This document shows positions 46,414 to 59,329 of a stretch of 64,000 nucleotides of DNA, piece after piece (position 1 is the stretch's first letter; the number at the start of each line of letters is the position of its first letter). This DNA is from Panax quinquefolius (lineage: Eukaryota; Streptophyta; Magnoliopsida; Apiales; Araliaceae), in NCBI GenBank assembly GCA_020205615.1, contig CM035168.1:5522237-5586236 (forward strand), in the 5' to 3' direction. A program made the translations under genes and the position numbers. Below the pieces are notes generated by a model. It was not told the origin of the DNA and searched no databases. It saw only the letters and a program-made list of their open reading frames with translations.

Positions 46414-47470
46414 ATGACATCCGAGAATGTTGAGAACATCAATGGCACAGAGACCGCTGAGTCTCCATGATCAATAATCGTGATAATGTGCATCGAAGAG
46501 GCGATAATCCTCGTGCAAACAACAACACCGACCAAGATGATGAACGATGGAATGTTCAGAGGCTTTATGCAATTCATGCAACATCGTGCAAGAGAGGCCT
46601 CGCCCAAAAAATGTGTGGAAACACGGCAACTCTTTGACGGTCACCGCTAAGCAGCTTCAAGGAACCGGGACCACCGGAGTTTTTGAGAGCCAAAACCACT
46701 TAAGGAGAGACGTGGATAAAGCAGATCCGCAAGATATTTGATGTCTGGGATGCTCCGAGGAGCAAAAGGTTCCTTTGCCACCTTCATGTCATGCAGGCAG
46801 AGGCAGACATCGTGGGAATCAGAAACGACTCAACCCGCCGATCAAGATGACTTGGGAGAAGTTCCAAGAATTGTTCAACGACAAGTACTTTCCCAAAAGT
46901 ATTCATCACACGAAAGAGGTAGAGTTCATCAAGTCGAGCAAAACAATACGACCGTGTCAAAGACGGGCCAAGTTTGCCGAGTTGTCCTTGCCATATCCCA
47001 TTTGGTTGATAATGAGAGAGAATGACGCTAATGTTTCTAAGAGGTTTAAAACCCGAGATACGCCAATATCTTATCTCTCATAAACCGTGGTTTGTATTCA
47101 GATGTTGTTAATAGGGCTCGCTTATCGAGCGCGATAACGAGTCAACCCAACCAAAAAAGAGAGCAAACCAACAAAATGATAATACCAAAGTGATAAAAAC
47201 CATCAAGCTGATGACAATAAGCGGAGGGAATCAACATGCCGTAAATGGTAACCACTTTTGTGGTAATCATGGCCAAAACAATAAGAATGGACATTTCAAG
47301 AAGAGGAGATTCAACAATGATGGAAAGACGCCAAGACCAAAGACCCGTTGTTAAGGAAGGAGAACGACCACCCATCATATGCTTCAAATGTGGAGGGGAG
47401 GGACACATCACCCAAATCGCGCGATGCCATCCAAAGCATGTTATAATTGTGGAAGAGAAGGTCACCTAGC
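46414..47470 (+). pseudogene. gag of gypsy B
   Basis: It starts at the ATG at 46,414 in the same context as gag A. MTWEKFQELFNDKYFPKS is at about 46,847. The first finger reads CFKCGGEGHITQIARC (47,380-47,430), with the last Cys one residue too far. The second finger (about 47,437) is frameshifted. Breaks differ from copy A. Confidence 0.78.
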
Positions 47471-47559
47471 CCGATTTTTTGTCATTCATCAAGACAAGTT
47501 CATTTAGGATGGAGGCACCAAAGGACGTCCCGTAAAAGTCAAAGCCAGAAAGTTCAAGG

Positions 47560-48000
47560 GAGAGCGTTTGTCGTGACTCTCCCAGAAAAGCAAGGAACCC
47601 GAACGAGGTCATCACGGTAAGCTTATCATAAACTCTAATAAGTATATACCTTATTTGATACCTGGTTCTACCCATTCTTTTATTTCTCCTACTTGCGCCA
47701 ACGCTTAAATTTGACTCCGAGAAATTAGACTTCGACTTATCTCGTTGAAACTCCATTGGGAGAAACCTTCATTACATCCATCGCTTATAAGTCTTGTTTG
47801 GTTCAAATCGGTGCACCTCACATTACCCGTCGATCTTATTTCATTGAAAATACTTGATTTGACGTAATTCTGTGGATTGATTGGTTAACTACTCATCATG
47901 CAAAAATTGATTATTTTCGTAAGGTTGTTAGCTTTCATATTCCTAACCAACCTATTATGCTAATTCAAGCAACCAAACCATTAAAATCAATCAACCGCTA
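47560..48000 (+). pseudogene. Protease of gypsy B
   Basis: Nucleotides match the gypsy A protease, including the region of the DTG site (TTTGATACCTGGTTCTACCC, 47,656), where two extra bases break the triplet. The readable frame is short. Confidence 0.7.
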
Positions 48001-48089
48001 TCTCAAGCCATAAAGCTATTCGCTTATTGAAAAATGGATGTCAAGCTTTCTTAGCTCATGTCACGGATCTAAACAAAAATACGCCGCTT

Positions 48090-49010
48090 TTGAATGATAT
48101 TTCTATTGTTAATGAATTTCCGACGATTCCCTAAGAAGAACTTCCCGCCTACCCCAGAAGAGCGTGAAATTGAATTTTGTATCGACTTTGAACCCCAGAC
48201 AAAACCCATTTCCAAAGCCCCATATCGAATGGCTCCTATTGAACTTCGTGGAGTTAAAGACCCAACCGCAGGAATTGTTAGACATCGGTTTCATTCATCC
48301 CTAGTCTCTCCTCGGGGTGCTCTCTGCTCTATTCGTGAAAAAGAAAGATGGGAGTATGCGATTTTGTATTGATTATCTGGAGTCAATCATGTCACCATCA
48401 AAATAAAGTACCCATTGCCACGTATTGATGACCTCGTTTGACCAAGCTTGTAAGGCGCCAAATTTTTTTCAAAGATCGATCTTCGTCTCCGGATATCACC
48501 AATTGAAGATTAGAACCGATGACATTCCAAAGACGGCTTTTCGTAACTCCCAGACGGCATTATGAATTTCTAGTCATGTCTTTTTGATCGACTAATGCCC
48601 CGCCGCTTTCATGGATATGATGAACCGAGTATTCAAGGAATATTTGGATCACTTTGTGGTCGCCTTTATTGATGACATCCTTATTTATTCCAAAAAGCCG
48701 TGAAGATCATGAGCAACACTTGAGGTCGATACTTCAAAAGCTTCGTGAATATAAGCTTTATGCCAAGTTCAAGAAATGCGAAGTTCGCTTCGAGGAAGTA
48801 GCATTCCTTGGGCACGTGGTATCAAGTCATGGAATATCCGCTGACCCAAACAAAGATCAAGTTATTCAAAGTCGGGAGCAACCTAAATCAATGATCAAGC
48901 ACGTAGCTTTTTCGCTTTAGTCGGGTTATTATCTGAGATTCGTAGAAGGGTTTTTCTAATCGCTACTCCATTAACTCAAATTGACTTTTAAAGATACAAA
49001 ATTCTATTGA
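48090..49010 (+). pseudogene. Reverse transcriptase of gypsy B
   Basis: ORF 48,094-48,372 holds the link and finger domain start ([14 protein letters not shown]). The palm (48,380-48,660) is in several frames, with the DD motif nucleotides at 48,668-48,690. ORF 48,654-48,920 holds EHEQHL-type connection sequence ([26 protein letters not shown]). Confidence 0.8.
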
Positions 49011-49019
49011 ACGAGGAAT

Positions 49020-49380
49020 GTGAGAAGAGTTTTCAAGAACTCAAGAGGAGACTCATTTCAAAGACTGCTCTCGACAATACCATCTGCCTTGAGGGATTTG
49101 TCATCTACAAGTGATGCTTCGTGCAAAGGGTTAGGATGTGTTCTCATGCAACATGGGAAAGTCATAGTTTATGCTCTCGACAACTCAAAGAATATGAGAG
49201 GAATTATCCTACTCATGATCTAGAGTTGGCAAATGTTGTTTTCGCACTTAAAATTTGGAGGCATTACTTCAGATGGGGAGAAAGTGGAGATCTTTACTTG
49301 ATCATAAAAGCCTCAAATATTTCTTCACTCAAAAGGAACTCAACACGCGACAAACGACGCTGGCTTTGAACTGCTGAAAG
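49020..49380 (+). pseudogene. RNase H of gypsy B
   Basis: Frames contain TSDASCKGLGCVLMQHGKV and YERNY. The catalytic Asp that is Asn in copy A is kept here. Confidence 0.75.
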
Positions 49381-49559
49381 ATTATGATCATACCATCCAA
49401 TACCATCCTCGAAAAGCAAACGGTAGCCGACGATCGAGTAGTAAGATCATATGCGGTACGAAAAGCGATATTGTCAACGCAAAAGGCCCATTTTGTATGA
49501 CTTGCAAAGGATGGAGATAGAGATAAAGACCTCAGGACCCACATGATGATGGCGTAATA

Positions 49560-50640
49560 TAATAGTAGAACCGACTTTAATCGATAAAGTTAAAGTCGCT
49601 TTCAAGCTACTGCACCGAGTCGATGCATATGAGGAAGAAAGTACAAGAAGGTGCTGTGCTACGCCAAGCAAGAATCGATGAAGAAGGAATACTTGAGTCA
49701 ACTCCTGCACTTTCAGTGTTCCTAACGATCCCGAAGTTAAAGTATAAAATCATGATGGAGGCGCACAACACACCATTTGTAATCCATCTCGGGAGTACCA
49801 AATGTATCATGATCTTCGACATACATTTTGGTGGGGGCAATATGAAGAGAGAGATAATATTGTTTATCTCAAGGTGTTTAACTTGTCAACGAAGTCAAGG
49901 CAAGAGCATCAAGTACCAAAAGGTCCATTGCAACCACTTGAAATTTTAGAATGGAAGTGGGAGCACATTACCATGGATTTCAAGCATCGGTCTTCCCAAG
50001 GTTTCTCAAGGCATAGATGCAATTTGGGTCATTGTTGATAGATCGACCAAGTCGCTTCATTTTTACCAATACGAGAAACTTATACACTTGAACGCCTTGC
50101 TCAGATGTACATAAACGAGATTGTAAGATCGCATGGTATGCCAAGATCCATAGTTTTCGATCGAGACCCAAGATTCACTTCACGATTTTGGGTTAGTTTA
50201 CAAAAAGCTATGGGCACGGATTTACGATTTAGTTCTAAGATATCATCCTCGCACGGACGGACAATCGAGAGGACTATTCAAACTCTTGAAGATTTATTAA
50301 GACTCGGTCCTCGACTTCAAGGGAAGTTGGGACAAGTTCTTACCATCGTGGAGTTTTTTTACAACAACAGCTTATCAAACAAGTATCGCATGGCTCCATT
50401 CGAGGCGCCAGTATGGAAGAAAGTGTCGTTCTTCAAAGATGCCGGGATGAGGTGGGTGAAGCAACGTTGTTGGGACCGAGTTGGTACGATGATGATACTA
50501 TTTAAAAGATTCAAACGATCCGACAACGATAAAAAACCTCACAAGATCGATAAAAGAGTTATGCCGATCTTCATCGAAAAGGACGTGGAATTCGATATCG
50601 AGATCATGTGTTGTTACGTGTTGCTTCCATGGAAAGGAGT
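49560..50640 (+). pseudogene. Integrase of gypsy B
   Basis: ORF 49,623-49,949 holds the HNTPFVIHLGS and CLTCQR zinc-binding parts, with a frame slip between them. ORF 50,105-50,647 is long (180 residues) with SIVFDRDPRFTSRFW, ERTIQTLEDLLR and FYNNSLSNKYRMAPFEA of the core domain. The first core Asp (about 49,975) is in another frame. Confidence 0.8.
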
Positions 50641-51060
50641 TACTTAGATTTGGAAAGAGAGGAAAGCTCAATCCTCGATCTCATCGCCCATTTTTAATCC
50701 TCGATCGAGTAGGATCGTAGCCTATAGACTCGCTTTTACCGCCAAGTATGTCTCGTGTTCATAACATTTTTTCATATATCCATGTTACGTAAATATGTGA
50801 AAGACCCCAACCACATTATCGAAGTTAGAACCGATGAAAAATAGCGGAAGATTTAACGTACGATGAAGAGGTTCCTGTTCAAATCTTGATAAGAAGGAAC
50901 ATATTCTACGCTCCAAGGTTATACCTCAAGTCAAAGTTTTATGGAGAAACCACGATGTCGAGGAAATGACCGGGAGTTAGAATCAAATGAAATCAAGGTA
51001 TCTTACCTCTTCGACATACCGTGTACGCATTCTAATTTCGAGGGCGCAAAATTTCATAAG
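50641..51060 (+). pseudogene. Integrase C-terminus and chromodomain-like tail (gypsy B)
   Basis: Nucleotides match 5,900-6,329 of copy A, but the frame is broken at least five times. The chromodomain-like coding DNA is at 50,930-51,020. Confidence 0.7.
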
Positions 51061-51070
51061 AAAGGGAGAT

Positions 51071-53760
51071 CAGAAGACCCCAACTTTTTATGAATAAAGA
51101 TGAATTTTCTATAATTATCATTTTTTTGAATATTATGGAATGAATTTGATATAATGTTATAGTTGTGGGTAATATTTATAAATTTTGCAAAGTACGCAAG
51201 TTGTTATATAATATTCGATTGGTCTGGGAATATTCATTTTAACAGGAATATTCAGACGACGCACAACAATCATTGTGGGACCCACAACGTAATTATCATT
51301 TGATCGAGAAAACGACAAAAAATATTTTTATGAAAATAACTACGGAAGTTTTATCGTTAATCGCTGAAACACCTTAAGTTAAAAGTAAGTAAAGAATACG
51401 CGTGGTCGCATAGTAGCACACCAGTATTGATTATCGATGCTTACGTGAGAAGTCACCGCTTTTGTTCAATTATTGCTTCAAGAATTTTCAGATAAGATCT
51501 CACGTTAATTGATTCAATTATTGTTTATATTTTATATATTATTAAATCAATAATTGAGACGACAAAGTTATTAATATTATTATTTTGCAATATTAACGAT
51601 GTCTAGTAAGTTCGCCAAGAGAGAGGTTTGGTCACCTAATCATGCGCCGCCAATAGGAGAAATCCTTATCGAAAGCCCCTCTTTCCGGGAACGACGACGG
51701 TCGATTAATAGTGTGAATTATAATAATGATGATGAAGTTTTGTTTTATTATTATTATTAATTAATGTAATAAAAAGTAAAATTTTATATATTTATATATA
51801 TAAAGTTAATTACTTTTTATAAAGTTATTCGCTTTATATTATACTATAAATATATATATTATATTATTATATAAGTTTTTTATATAGTAAAATTTTTTAT
51901 ATAAAATGTAATATTTTTATAAAGTTATTTTTTATTTTATTAGATATAATATAATATATTATATTTTATTATATATAGTATTATAAATAGTTGATATAAG
52001 TTTTTTCATATATAGTAAAATTTTTTTATATAAAAATGTAATACTTTTTTATAAAGTTATTCATTTTATTAGATTATAAATAGAATATATTATATTTTAT
52101 TTAAAAGATTTTGTTTTATTAGAATATTTTATAGTAAACCAACTGGACCGTCCGCTTAAAAGTAAATCAATCTGGACCGCTCAGAATTAGTTACTATTCA
52201 CCCATTCTCCTATAAATATAAGCTCATTCCTTCATTATTTTTTAATTAATTCATCGAAACTCTAGAGAGAGAAACTATAGAGAGAAAAGAAGTATTATTC
52301 GCTACTTCACTACTCCCTATATCCAGCTTTTTTCTAAGGTAAGGGTATTATTTCTTTTCAGATTCATGAAGAGAACTTCGTTATTCCATTTTTATTATTT
52401 CGTTGAATAACTCAGATACGCCATTTCTACCCTATACTTGGTGAAATTCTTCGTTATTCCATTCTTTATCATTATGTTGAATAACTCTGTCTACGCCAAG
52501 TACCGCATACATGGTGAAATTCTTCGTTATTCCATTCTTTATTATTCTCGTTGAACATCCGTCTCAAGCATTTACATTTGATTGACCGTTCCGTTATTTA
52601 TTATTATTCGTTGAATATCCCGCTTGGAATTTACGCTCGACCCGGTTCCATTATTTATTATTTCGTTGAATAATCGTCTGCAATATTTACGCACGTAATG
52701 ATCGTTCCGTTCCATTATTTATTATTCTATTGAATATTGATTTACTTAACCCGTTCCGTTATTTATTATTCGCTGAATAACTCTATCTGCAATGTATCTA
52801 TCGCATGCCCGGTGATTTCTTTTGTTATTCCATTCTTTATTATACTCAATTGGTTAAAGTTTTGACTTTATACTCCATGAAATTAGTGGAATATCCTCGA
52901 TATTTGCGCTTCATCCAAAGATCTTTTCATGGAAATATTCTTCCGAGCATTCTTGAATTTTACTCTACAAAGAAGTATCATGTTCGATAATTTGGACGTT
53001 ATTAGTTCTCGGATAAATTAATTTTTGAACTTGTTTTATTGAATTTTATATCATTGTCATCATCCTCATGTTTATATTATGTTGAAAGTCATCTCGTGGC
53101 CTTCAGTAGTGTATGATGGACTTGGTATGATTACGACACTGGATTTATTCCAGATAATCATGACCGTAATGTTACAAATGATGTGGTAAAAGTCCTCATC
53201 GGCCCGTAGTGCATCGATGGATGCTTGTTGGCATGATCTTACCATTATCGATGAATACACTAATATCCTCGCCCGTAGTGTATGGATAATTTGTGGTTGT
53301 GATACTAATGAATATCCTCGTCAGAAAAGGTGGATGATGTGGATTATTTATTGTCGAGTCCCAAATGATAAAAGTGATGAAAACCTTTAAATCATAAAAG
53401 ATAGTAGATTTTATTCTCTACTGACTCTTTTAATGGATCGCTTGTTCACCGCAGCTTAAACTTGATGTTTGTTATATTTATCGCTTTAACAACATCGTCA
53501 AGGCTAACGATAATTTATTCTCGCATTATCTTAGTCATAATATTTCATCGGGCTAGTTGAGCTCACCCTTTTACTTTCATTGTTCTCTTCAGAAATGAGA
53601 ACGAAAAGCAGGACTAATGGGAACTGGAGTGATATCCCCGATAATAGCATTAGTAGTCCTCACTATTCGTTAAATAGTGTGATAATAAATGTAATGAGGA
53701 CTCAATTGAGTGTGGATATTGTCTAGATGACAATATTTGTATTAAAACTCACAAGATATG
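51071..53760 (+). repeat. 3' LTR of gypsy B, truncated
   Basis: It starts CAGAAGACCCCAAC, where copy A has TGTTAGACCCC, and follows a GGGAGAT purine tract. TATA box at 52,211-52,218. It ends at CACAAGATATG, about 110 bp short, fused to pararetroviral RT. Confidence 0.87.
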
Positions 53761-54650
53761 GAATAGCTCGCTCAATAGGTTGAACTTGTCCATCAAGATA
53801 TTAAGACCAAGAAACCTTATTCTGACCAAACAGTCGCATTTGGAAGGAGAAAGAACAAGACCATTTACTTTAATAGTAGTGAAGAACGACTTTAAATGTT
53901 TTTCGTGTTCTTCAATAGTCTTTGAGTAAACAAGAATGTCGTCGATATAAACAACGATAAAATGGTGAAAAAGGGTTTAATATGTCATTGAGTATATTTT
54001 GAAATTCATTTGGAGCATTTTTAGGCCAAATGCTTGAACATTCCATTCATAATGTCCAAACGGAGTGGTGAATTTATTTTGTATCGATCATCGTGATGAA
54101 TGGCAATTTGCCGTAAACCGGATTTAAGGTCAAATTTTATCAAAATGGTGGCATTACTTAACCTATCGATAAGGTCGCCCTTATTGGGAAGGGGTACCTA
54201 ATCCATTCTAAGACCTTGTTCAATGGTTTGTAATTAATAACTAAACGGGTACACCTCTTTCTTTTTCTCGCTTCATTATCGACATAAAAGGCGTAGCAAG
54301 ACCAAGGGATTTATTGTGTTTAATTAATCCTTTATTGAGGAGATCATTGATTTCATTTTTACATAACTCCATTTGTTCACGACTCATCCGAATAAAGTTC
54401 AGCTTTAGTGGGAATTAAATGTTCTTTCAATTCCTTAAAGATAAGGAAGTCTAACCATATGTTTCTTCCTATGCCAAAAGGCATTGGGGGAATCGTAACA
54501 AAGGTTATTCTTCATGTAGATTTTAATTCTTCAATTTTATGTAATTTCTTTATTTTGAAGTTGTTCTTCAATTCTTTTATATTTGATTTTCTTTAAGAAA
54601 TTCAAATGTGTAGATTTACGCTTTATTAAATTCAATGACTTAGAAATGGA
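53761..54650 (-). pseudogene. Pararetrovirus RT (copy 2, truncated)
   Basis: This is the homologue of 9,514-10,402, with the YIDD region at about 53,942-53,953. No open frame longer than 60 codons remains on the coding strand. Confidence 0.78.
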
Positions 54651-54724
54651 TTCTTCGAATGTATTTTAAATCTCTTTCTTTTGGTTTAATAAGAAATTTA
54701 AATGTTATTTTCTTTCCTAAATGT

Positions 54725-55100
54725 TTACAGTAAGTCCTTCATTACTAGTGTAGAAAAGGGTATAATAAATATATAAATGGTAAACCCAAAATAATTTTAT
54801 CTCGTAAGATTGCTAATCGTAACAAAAAGATGTTTTGAAACACATGTTATCTTGACAAATATGTACTTTAGGTAATTTATATTTTATTTCCATTTGACTA
54901 CCATTAGCTGAATTCAATTTTTCACTGGTTTTTTTGTAATATTTAGTTGGGATTAGACCTTCCTGGATACAATTTAAATCAGACCAGATCTACCAAGGCA
55001 AGAAGTCAGTATTGAAAAGTTTTTATCCACAACTAGGTTAATAGAAACATACCATTTCGAATGGTGATGTCTTTAATTCTTTTAAGTGAAAGACCTTGAA
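54725..55100 (-). pseudogene. Pararetrovirus protease (copy 2)
   Basis: This is the homologue of 10,486-10,884. The catalytic triplet region at about 54,985 reads GTAGATCTGGTCTGATT on the minus strand, with a stop. The lesion differs from that in copy 1. Confidence 0.7.
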
Positions 55101-55492
55101 TAAATAAGTCTGAAATAGCTTTAGTACCAGATGATTCTGGTTCATCGTGATTTTCATCACTTGATGAGGAATTATTGATCCAAGATCAGCTTTCTATCTA
55201 AGTCTTTCCTTAGAGTAGAGACTTCTATTTTAAATTAGCAATTTCTTTCTTTAATTTATTAACTTCCGATTTAATTTCAAAGACCCACTTTTAAATCGGA
55301 GATTTAAATCTTTCCAAAGTTTTATTAAGACTAAAATTGGTTTCTCTTTAGCTTTAATAAACTTATCGCTTTTCTATTGTCTTTAGTTAATAAATCTTTT
55401 AACTGCTTTTTTGTATTGGGCTTTTAACTTAGGATCGTTGATTTTATTAATCAAGTCAATTAACAAAGAACTCTCTTCATCATCCTTGTTAA

Positions 55493-56740
55493 TTACATTA
55501 ATCTTTTTAGTGCAAGAATTTTCGCCGCAATTATTAAGATGTATGGTGACTTCGCTTGCCGCATTCTTGCTTCAATTATTTTTACCGTTAGTATCGTAGA
55601 GGAATATGAAATGTTAGAGTCTTCATTGTTACTAACTTCATTTTCTATTCTCATTAACTCTAATATATATTCAAGATCTTCTTCAAGAATATTTAACCGA
55701 GAGACACTTGGCTTTTTATTTTGCATTCACTTTTATAATGACCCTTTTGCCCACAATTGTGGCACACAATTTTACTTTTATCAAATTTTTTAGTTCTTTT
55801 ATTATGTCTTTTATTAATAGGTTTGGGCTTATTATAATAATTATCTTGATTCTTATCTTTATGATGATTTGCGGCTTTTCTTGTGGACGCTTTATGACTT
55901 TTTTATGAGAGTCAATATGTTTACGCTCGTGCTTTCGCCTGCATTTGAGCCACAGTGAGGTAAACCATATTGCTCGCAGAATGTACCGAGCTCATATTTA
56001 GCCTTTTTCTTGTCTTTACTAGCTTGTTTGGCTAACTTAAAATCAATACACATTTTTAATCCTATCTTTTGAATATAACTGATTATGTCACCATAAGTGA
56101 GATTATCATAATCAATATATCCTAAATTTTACTAAGTTCTTCGCGAACTTTGTGAGCAAATAAGGACTCAGAAACCATTAACAAATTTTTCTTTCCGTAA
56201 AGGTTTATTACCGTCATTTCTCATCATAACTCTAGAAGTAAAACATCTTTGTACCATCTAAAGTCACTTAGAGTGGGACAAGTGAGATTACTTAGTCGAT
56301 CGTGGATTCTTTCGGTGATGTTATCGGGGTTCCTATAAGTGTTTTATTATAGTATAAATCAAAGTATTTACTCCATCAGTGGCCCTATTCCTATAGTTTC
56401 ATCAAAAATCGGGTTGCTTTCAAAGATTCAATCGAATCGCATGGATTATAGATAATCTAGAATCTCAAAGTGAGATGTTTTTTCCCACCAAGACCGAGAA
56501 TACCAGAAATCCACTAGCCAATAATTCAACAATATCCGTTGAGTAAGAGTGTTGAATTTTGTTAGATAGTCGTTTGCTACCATGGACATATGATTTAACT
56601 TATCGAGGATTTCTTGTTCACTAAACCCATCAATATTCCATTCATAAATTTTATTGTATTTAAAATGTAAAATTGTTTATCTAGGTTTCTCTCTTCAAAT
56701 TGTAAATCTGGAGGAGTTGGTCTAGAATACCAATTTCGGT
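55493..56740 (-). pseudogene. Pararetrovirus coat protein and CCHC finger (copy 2)
   Basis: The finger at 55,726-55,767 is intact in spacing (VCHNCGQKGHYKSEC), followed by an acidic Ser/Asn tail (55,560-55,726). The coat core (55,990-56,740) is heavily frameshifted. Confidence 0.75.
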
Positions 56741-56928
56741 CATACTAGTATTATGGACGGTTAACTATTTAACTGCTCATGAATATCTTCAGATCGATGA
56801 GGTAGTCGATTGACTATCGACCGACTATCGCTTTCATTATCGAGTTAACTCGATCGATAATAGCAATAGTACCGCTTGTTTTCGGTTTCGCCTTTTGTTT
56901 TTAATTTTTAAACAACTCGATCAAACGG

Positions 56929-57696
56929 CTATCGTAGAAGATCAACGCCTTTATTAGGTAATCCTAATTTTTCTCTATTTTCTGGTAGTTTTAATAGTGG
57001 TTGAACAATTTTTGACTCTGGTTTTTTAATAATATTTTCTTCAAATTTTTCTTCAATCCTGTCTAACTGTTTTCCTACAGTTGCTAGGTATTGGTTACTA
57101 AAATTTAACTGTTCAATGATTTTTTTATCATCATTAATTCCATTAGAGATTTTAAATGGGCTGGCTGTCACTGAAGTATTTTTTACTGAAATTAAGACAC
57201 TTTCTAAGGGTGGGTGACTAGACGAGACCTTAGACTTGTCTTCTTTGATCCATTGAGTTTTAGTTATAACATTGCATTTAAATTGATATCGCTTCATACC
57301 AATCATAGAAGGTAATATTAATTTTTCACTATTAATAAATTTCTTCCATTTATCGACAATTTTATCTCTTTCTTTCTCAAATAAGTGATTTTTTCTAAAT
57401 TGATGTCTTTTAATTTTATTAGACTTGGAGTTAAAATCATTCACAAGATTAATCCAATCTAACACAAATTCTTTCTTAATGACTCTTAATTGATTATTAA
57501 TTGGAACATCAAAATCGACCGAGTAGAAGCTCGGAATGAGCCGGAGAAGAAGAGCTTTCTTCCATTTTGGGTAATTCGAGGGTGACAAGAATAACAAGGA
57601 TGACTTGCTTCGACCTTGATTTAAAATTCCTTTTAACTTAATGTCTCTTATAGAAGGGTTACTAAGGACTTCGTAATCTCTTCTAGGTAGATTCAT
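56929..57696 (-). pseudogene. Pararetrovirus movement/coat spacer, 255-residue open frame (copy 2)
   Basis: This is the longest open frame in either viral copy. It starts MNLPRRDYEVLSNPS and includes SNYPKWKKALLLRL, a basic RHQFRKNHLFEKERDK stretch, a Ser-rich middle and a C-terminal coiled coil (EEKFEENIIKKPESK). In copy 1 the same DNA is split into three frames. I recognise no enzymatic motif. Confidence 0.65.
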
Positions 57697-57710
57697 GTAG
57701 GAGTCAAGAA

Positions 57711-58600
57711 CTAGAATAGTCTTTCTATGATAATCGGTCTTCTAGAACGCTCAAAGCTAACTTTGACGGCTCCATCGTAAAATTGCCTTATGTTTTCAAT
57801 GTTCACTACGTTGTTTACTACAGTCACGCCGTGGTATTTCACTTGGTAAAATCCATCGACTTGGTAATGTAATATCTTTCCATAGAATTGTTCTAGGATC
57901 CGGATATTAAGATCACCGTTGAACTTTGAATTAATATCGTGTGTGATCTTTAGGGCTTTTATTAAGAGCATGGACATTCAAATTAGTCTTCATGGTCTTA
58001 TAATAAATTCTATAGATTAAAGCAATTGGTTGAGAACCTTCAATCATTTGTGTAATTTCTCCCATTGCTTTTTAATATTTAATGTTAAAGCTTTTAATAG
58101 GTGTTGATCACTTAGACTAAGTGTGAAGTCGAGGAAAGCAATTAAAATGGATAGGACCATTGTGCGATCGGCTTCCATAGCACCTATTATGCTTGGATAA
58201 TAATTCAAAAATCTAGCATCTCCGAGATGAGGTAGATACTTGAATTAATTCCTTTAATGTTCAATGGTTTGATCGCTATTGAATGAACTAGACCTATGTG
58301 GATGAAATTATAACCCTTTTTCTATGTTTTTAATAACTTCAAGGAAAGAAGGTTACAATTTTCATATTCTTTGTTAATAAGATAGACTTTTTCAACTGCT
58401 TTTAACATTGTAACTGCTTTAAAGTTATCTAAAATGTCGATCGATAAATTTCTTTGGGAGAAATTCGGGTATATTCCAATTATGTAAAACTTGATCGATA
58501 TTTTCATAACTGCTTTTCTTCCCCGATTAACTATGTCTCGTATATAGGTTGTAAGGTCGATCTATGACTAATGAGGAGTTAGATCTAAATAACCTACTCA
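57711..58600 (-). pseudogene. Pararetrovirus movement protein (copy 2)
   Basis: Frames 57,711-57,977 and 58,322-58,507 match pieces of the copy 1 movement protein. The frame is broken between them. Confidence 0.65.
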
Positions 58601-58850
58601 TTATTACCGAGTTCAAAATTTTATTCACTCTTTATCTTCCATTCGCACCCTCTTACCGGGTAGACTCATACCTATTGTTCTAAAACCCATCACCGCCAAG
58701 ACAAGAGACTTACTTAGGGTTGATAAATAATAACAAGGTGTTCTACGAAGAAGTTAGGTGACTTCGATAAAGGATGAAATGATTTTTGAAAACAGCTTTT
58801 AATGAAGCAAATTAACAGATCTTCATCTTGGTCGCTAGAATGTAGAGATG

Positions 58851-58869
58851 TTAACTTAGCTCGATACCA
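58851..58869 (-). other. Degraded tRNA primer site (copy 2)
   Basis: The minus strand reads TGGTATCGAGCTAAGTTAA, one base shorter and two bases different from copy 1. Confidence 0.7.
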
Positions 58870-58879
58870 TATCCAAGGG

Positions 58880-59191
58880 CGAAAGAACAAAGATAAAAGG
58901 AAGAGGTGTACCCGTTTAGTTATTAATTACAAACCATTGAACAAGGTCTTAGAATGGATTAGGTACCCCTTCCCAATAAGGACGACCTTATCAATAGGTT
59001 AAGTAATGCCACCATTTTCATAGAATTTGACCTTAAATGGGTTTACGCAAATTGCCATTCATCCCGATGATCAAGATAAAATAAAGATTCACCACTCCGT
59101 TTGGACATTATGAATGGAATGTTCAAGCATTTGGCCTAAAAAATGCTCCAAGTGAATTTCAAAATATACTCAATGACATATTATATCGTTG

Positions 59192-59220
<29 letters not shown>
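58880..59220 (+). pseudogene. Inverted RT fragment (copy 2)
   Basis: LVINYKPLNKVLEWIRYPFP is readable on the plus strand. It ends in the same (AT)n at 59,193-59,217 as copy 1. Confidence 0.8.
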
Positions 59221-59222
<2 letters not shown>

Positions 59223-59329
59223 TGCCGATTGCTAGGAAACTATTCCAATAACCCAAAAAATGAACAAGTTATAGTGGTTGGGACAATTAAATTGGGACAT
59301 GCCACTACAACTTGTAGCGGCTATGTAAC

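Larger units (their letters stand above)
43482..53760 (+). mobile_element. Ty3/gypsy Tekay/Del-like element B
   Basis: It has the same organisation as element A with both LTRs nearly whole. The 5' LTR lacks its first ~15 bases and the 3' LTR is cut ~110 bp before its end at the pararetrovirus junction. Because the element, virus and flank are colinear with 1-16,087, this is the same insertion as A. Confidence 0.9.
53761..58870 (-). mobile_element. Endogenous pararetrovirus copy 2
   Basis: It is colinear with 9,514-14,640 and carries the same domains, but lacks RNase H and the end of RT because of the junction deletion. Apart from recurrent motif swaps the two copies are nearly identical, so they share one integration event. 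Confidence 0.85.
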
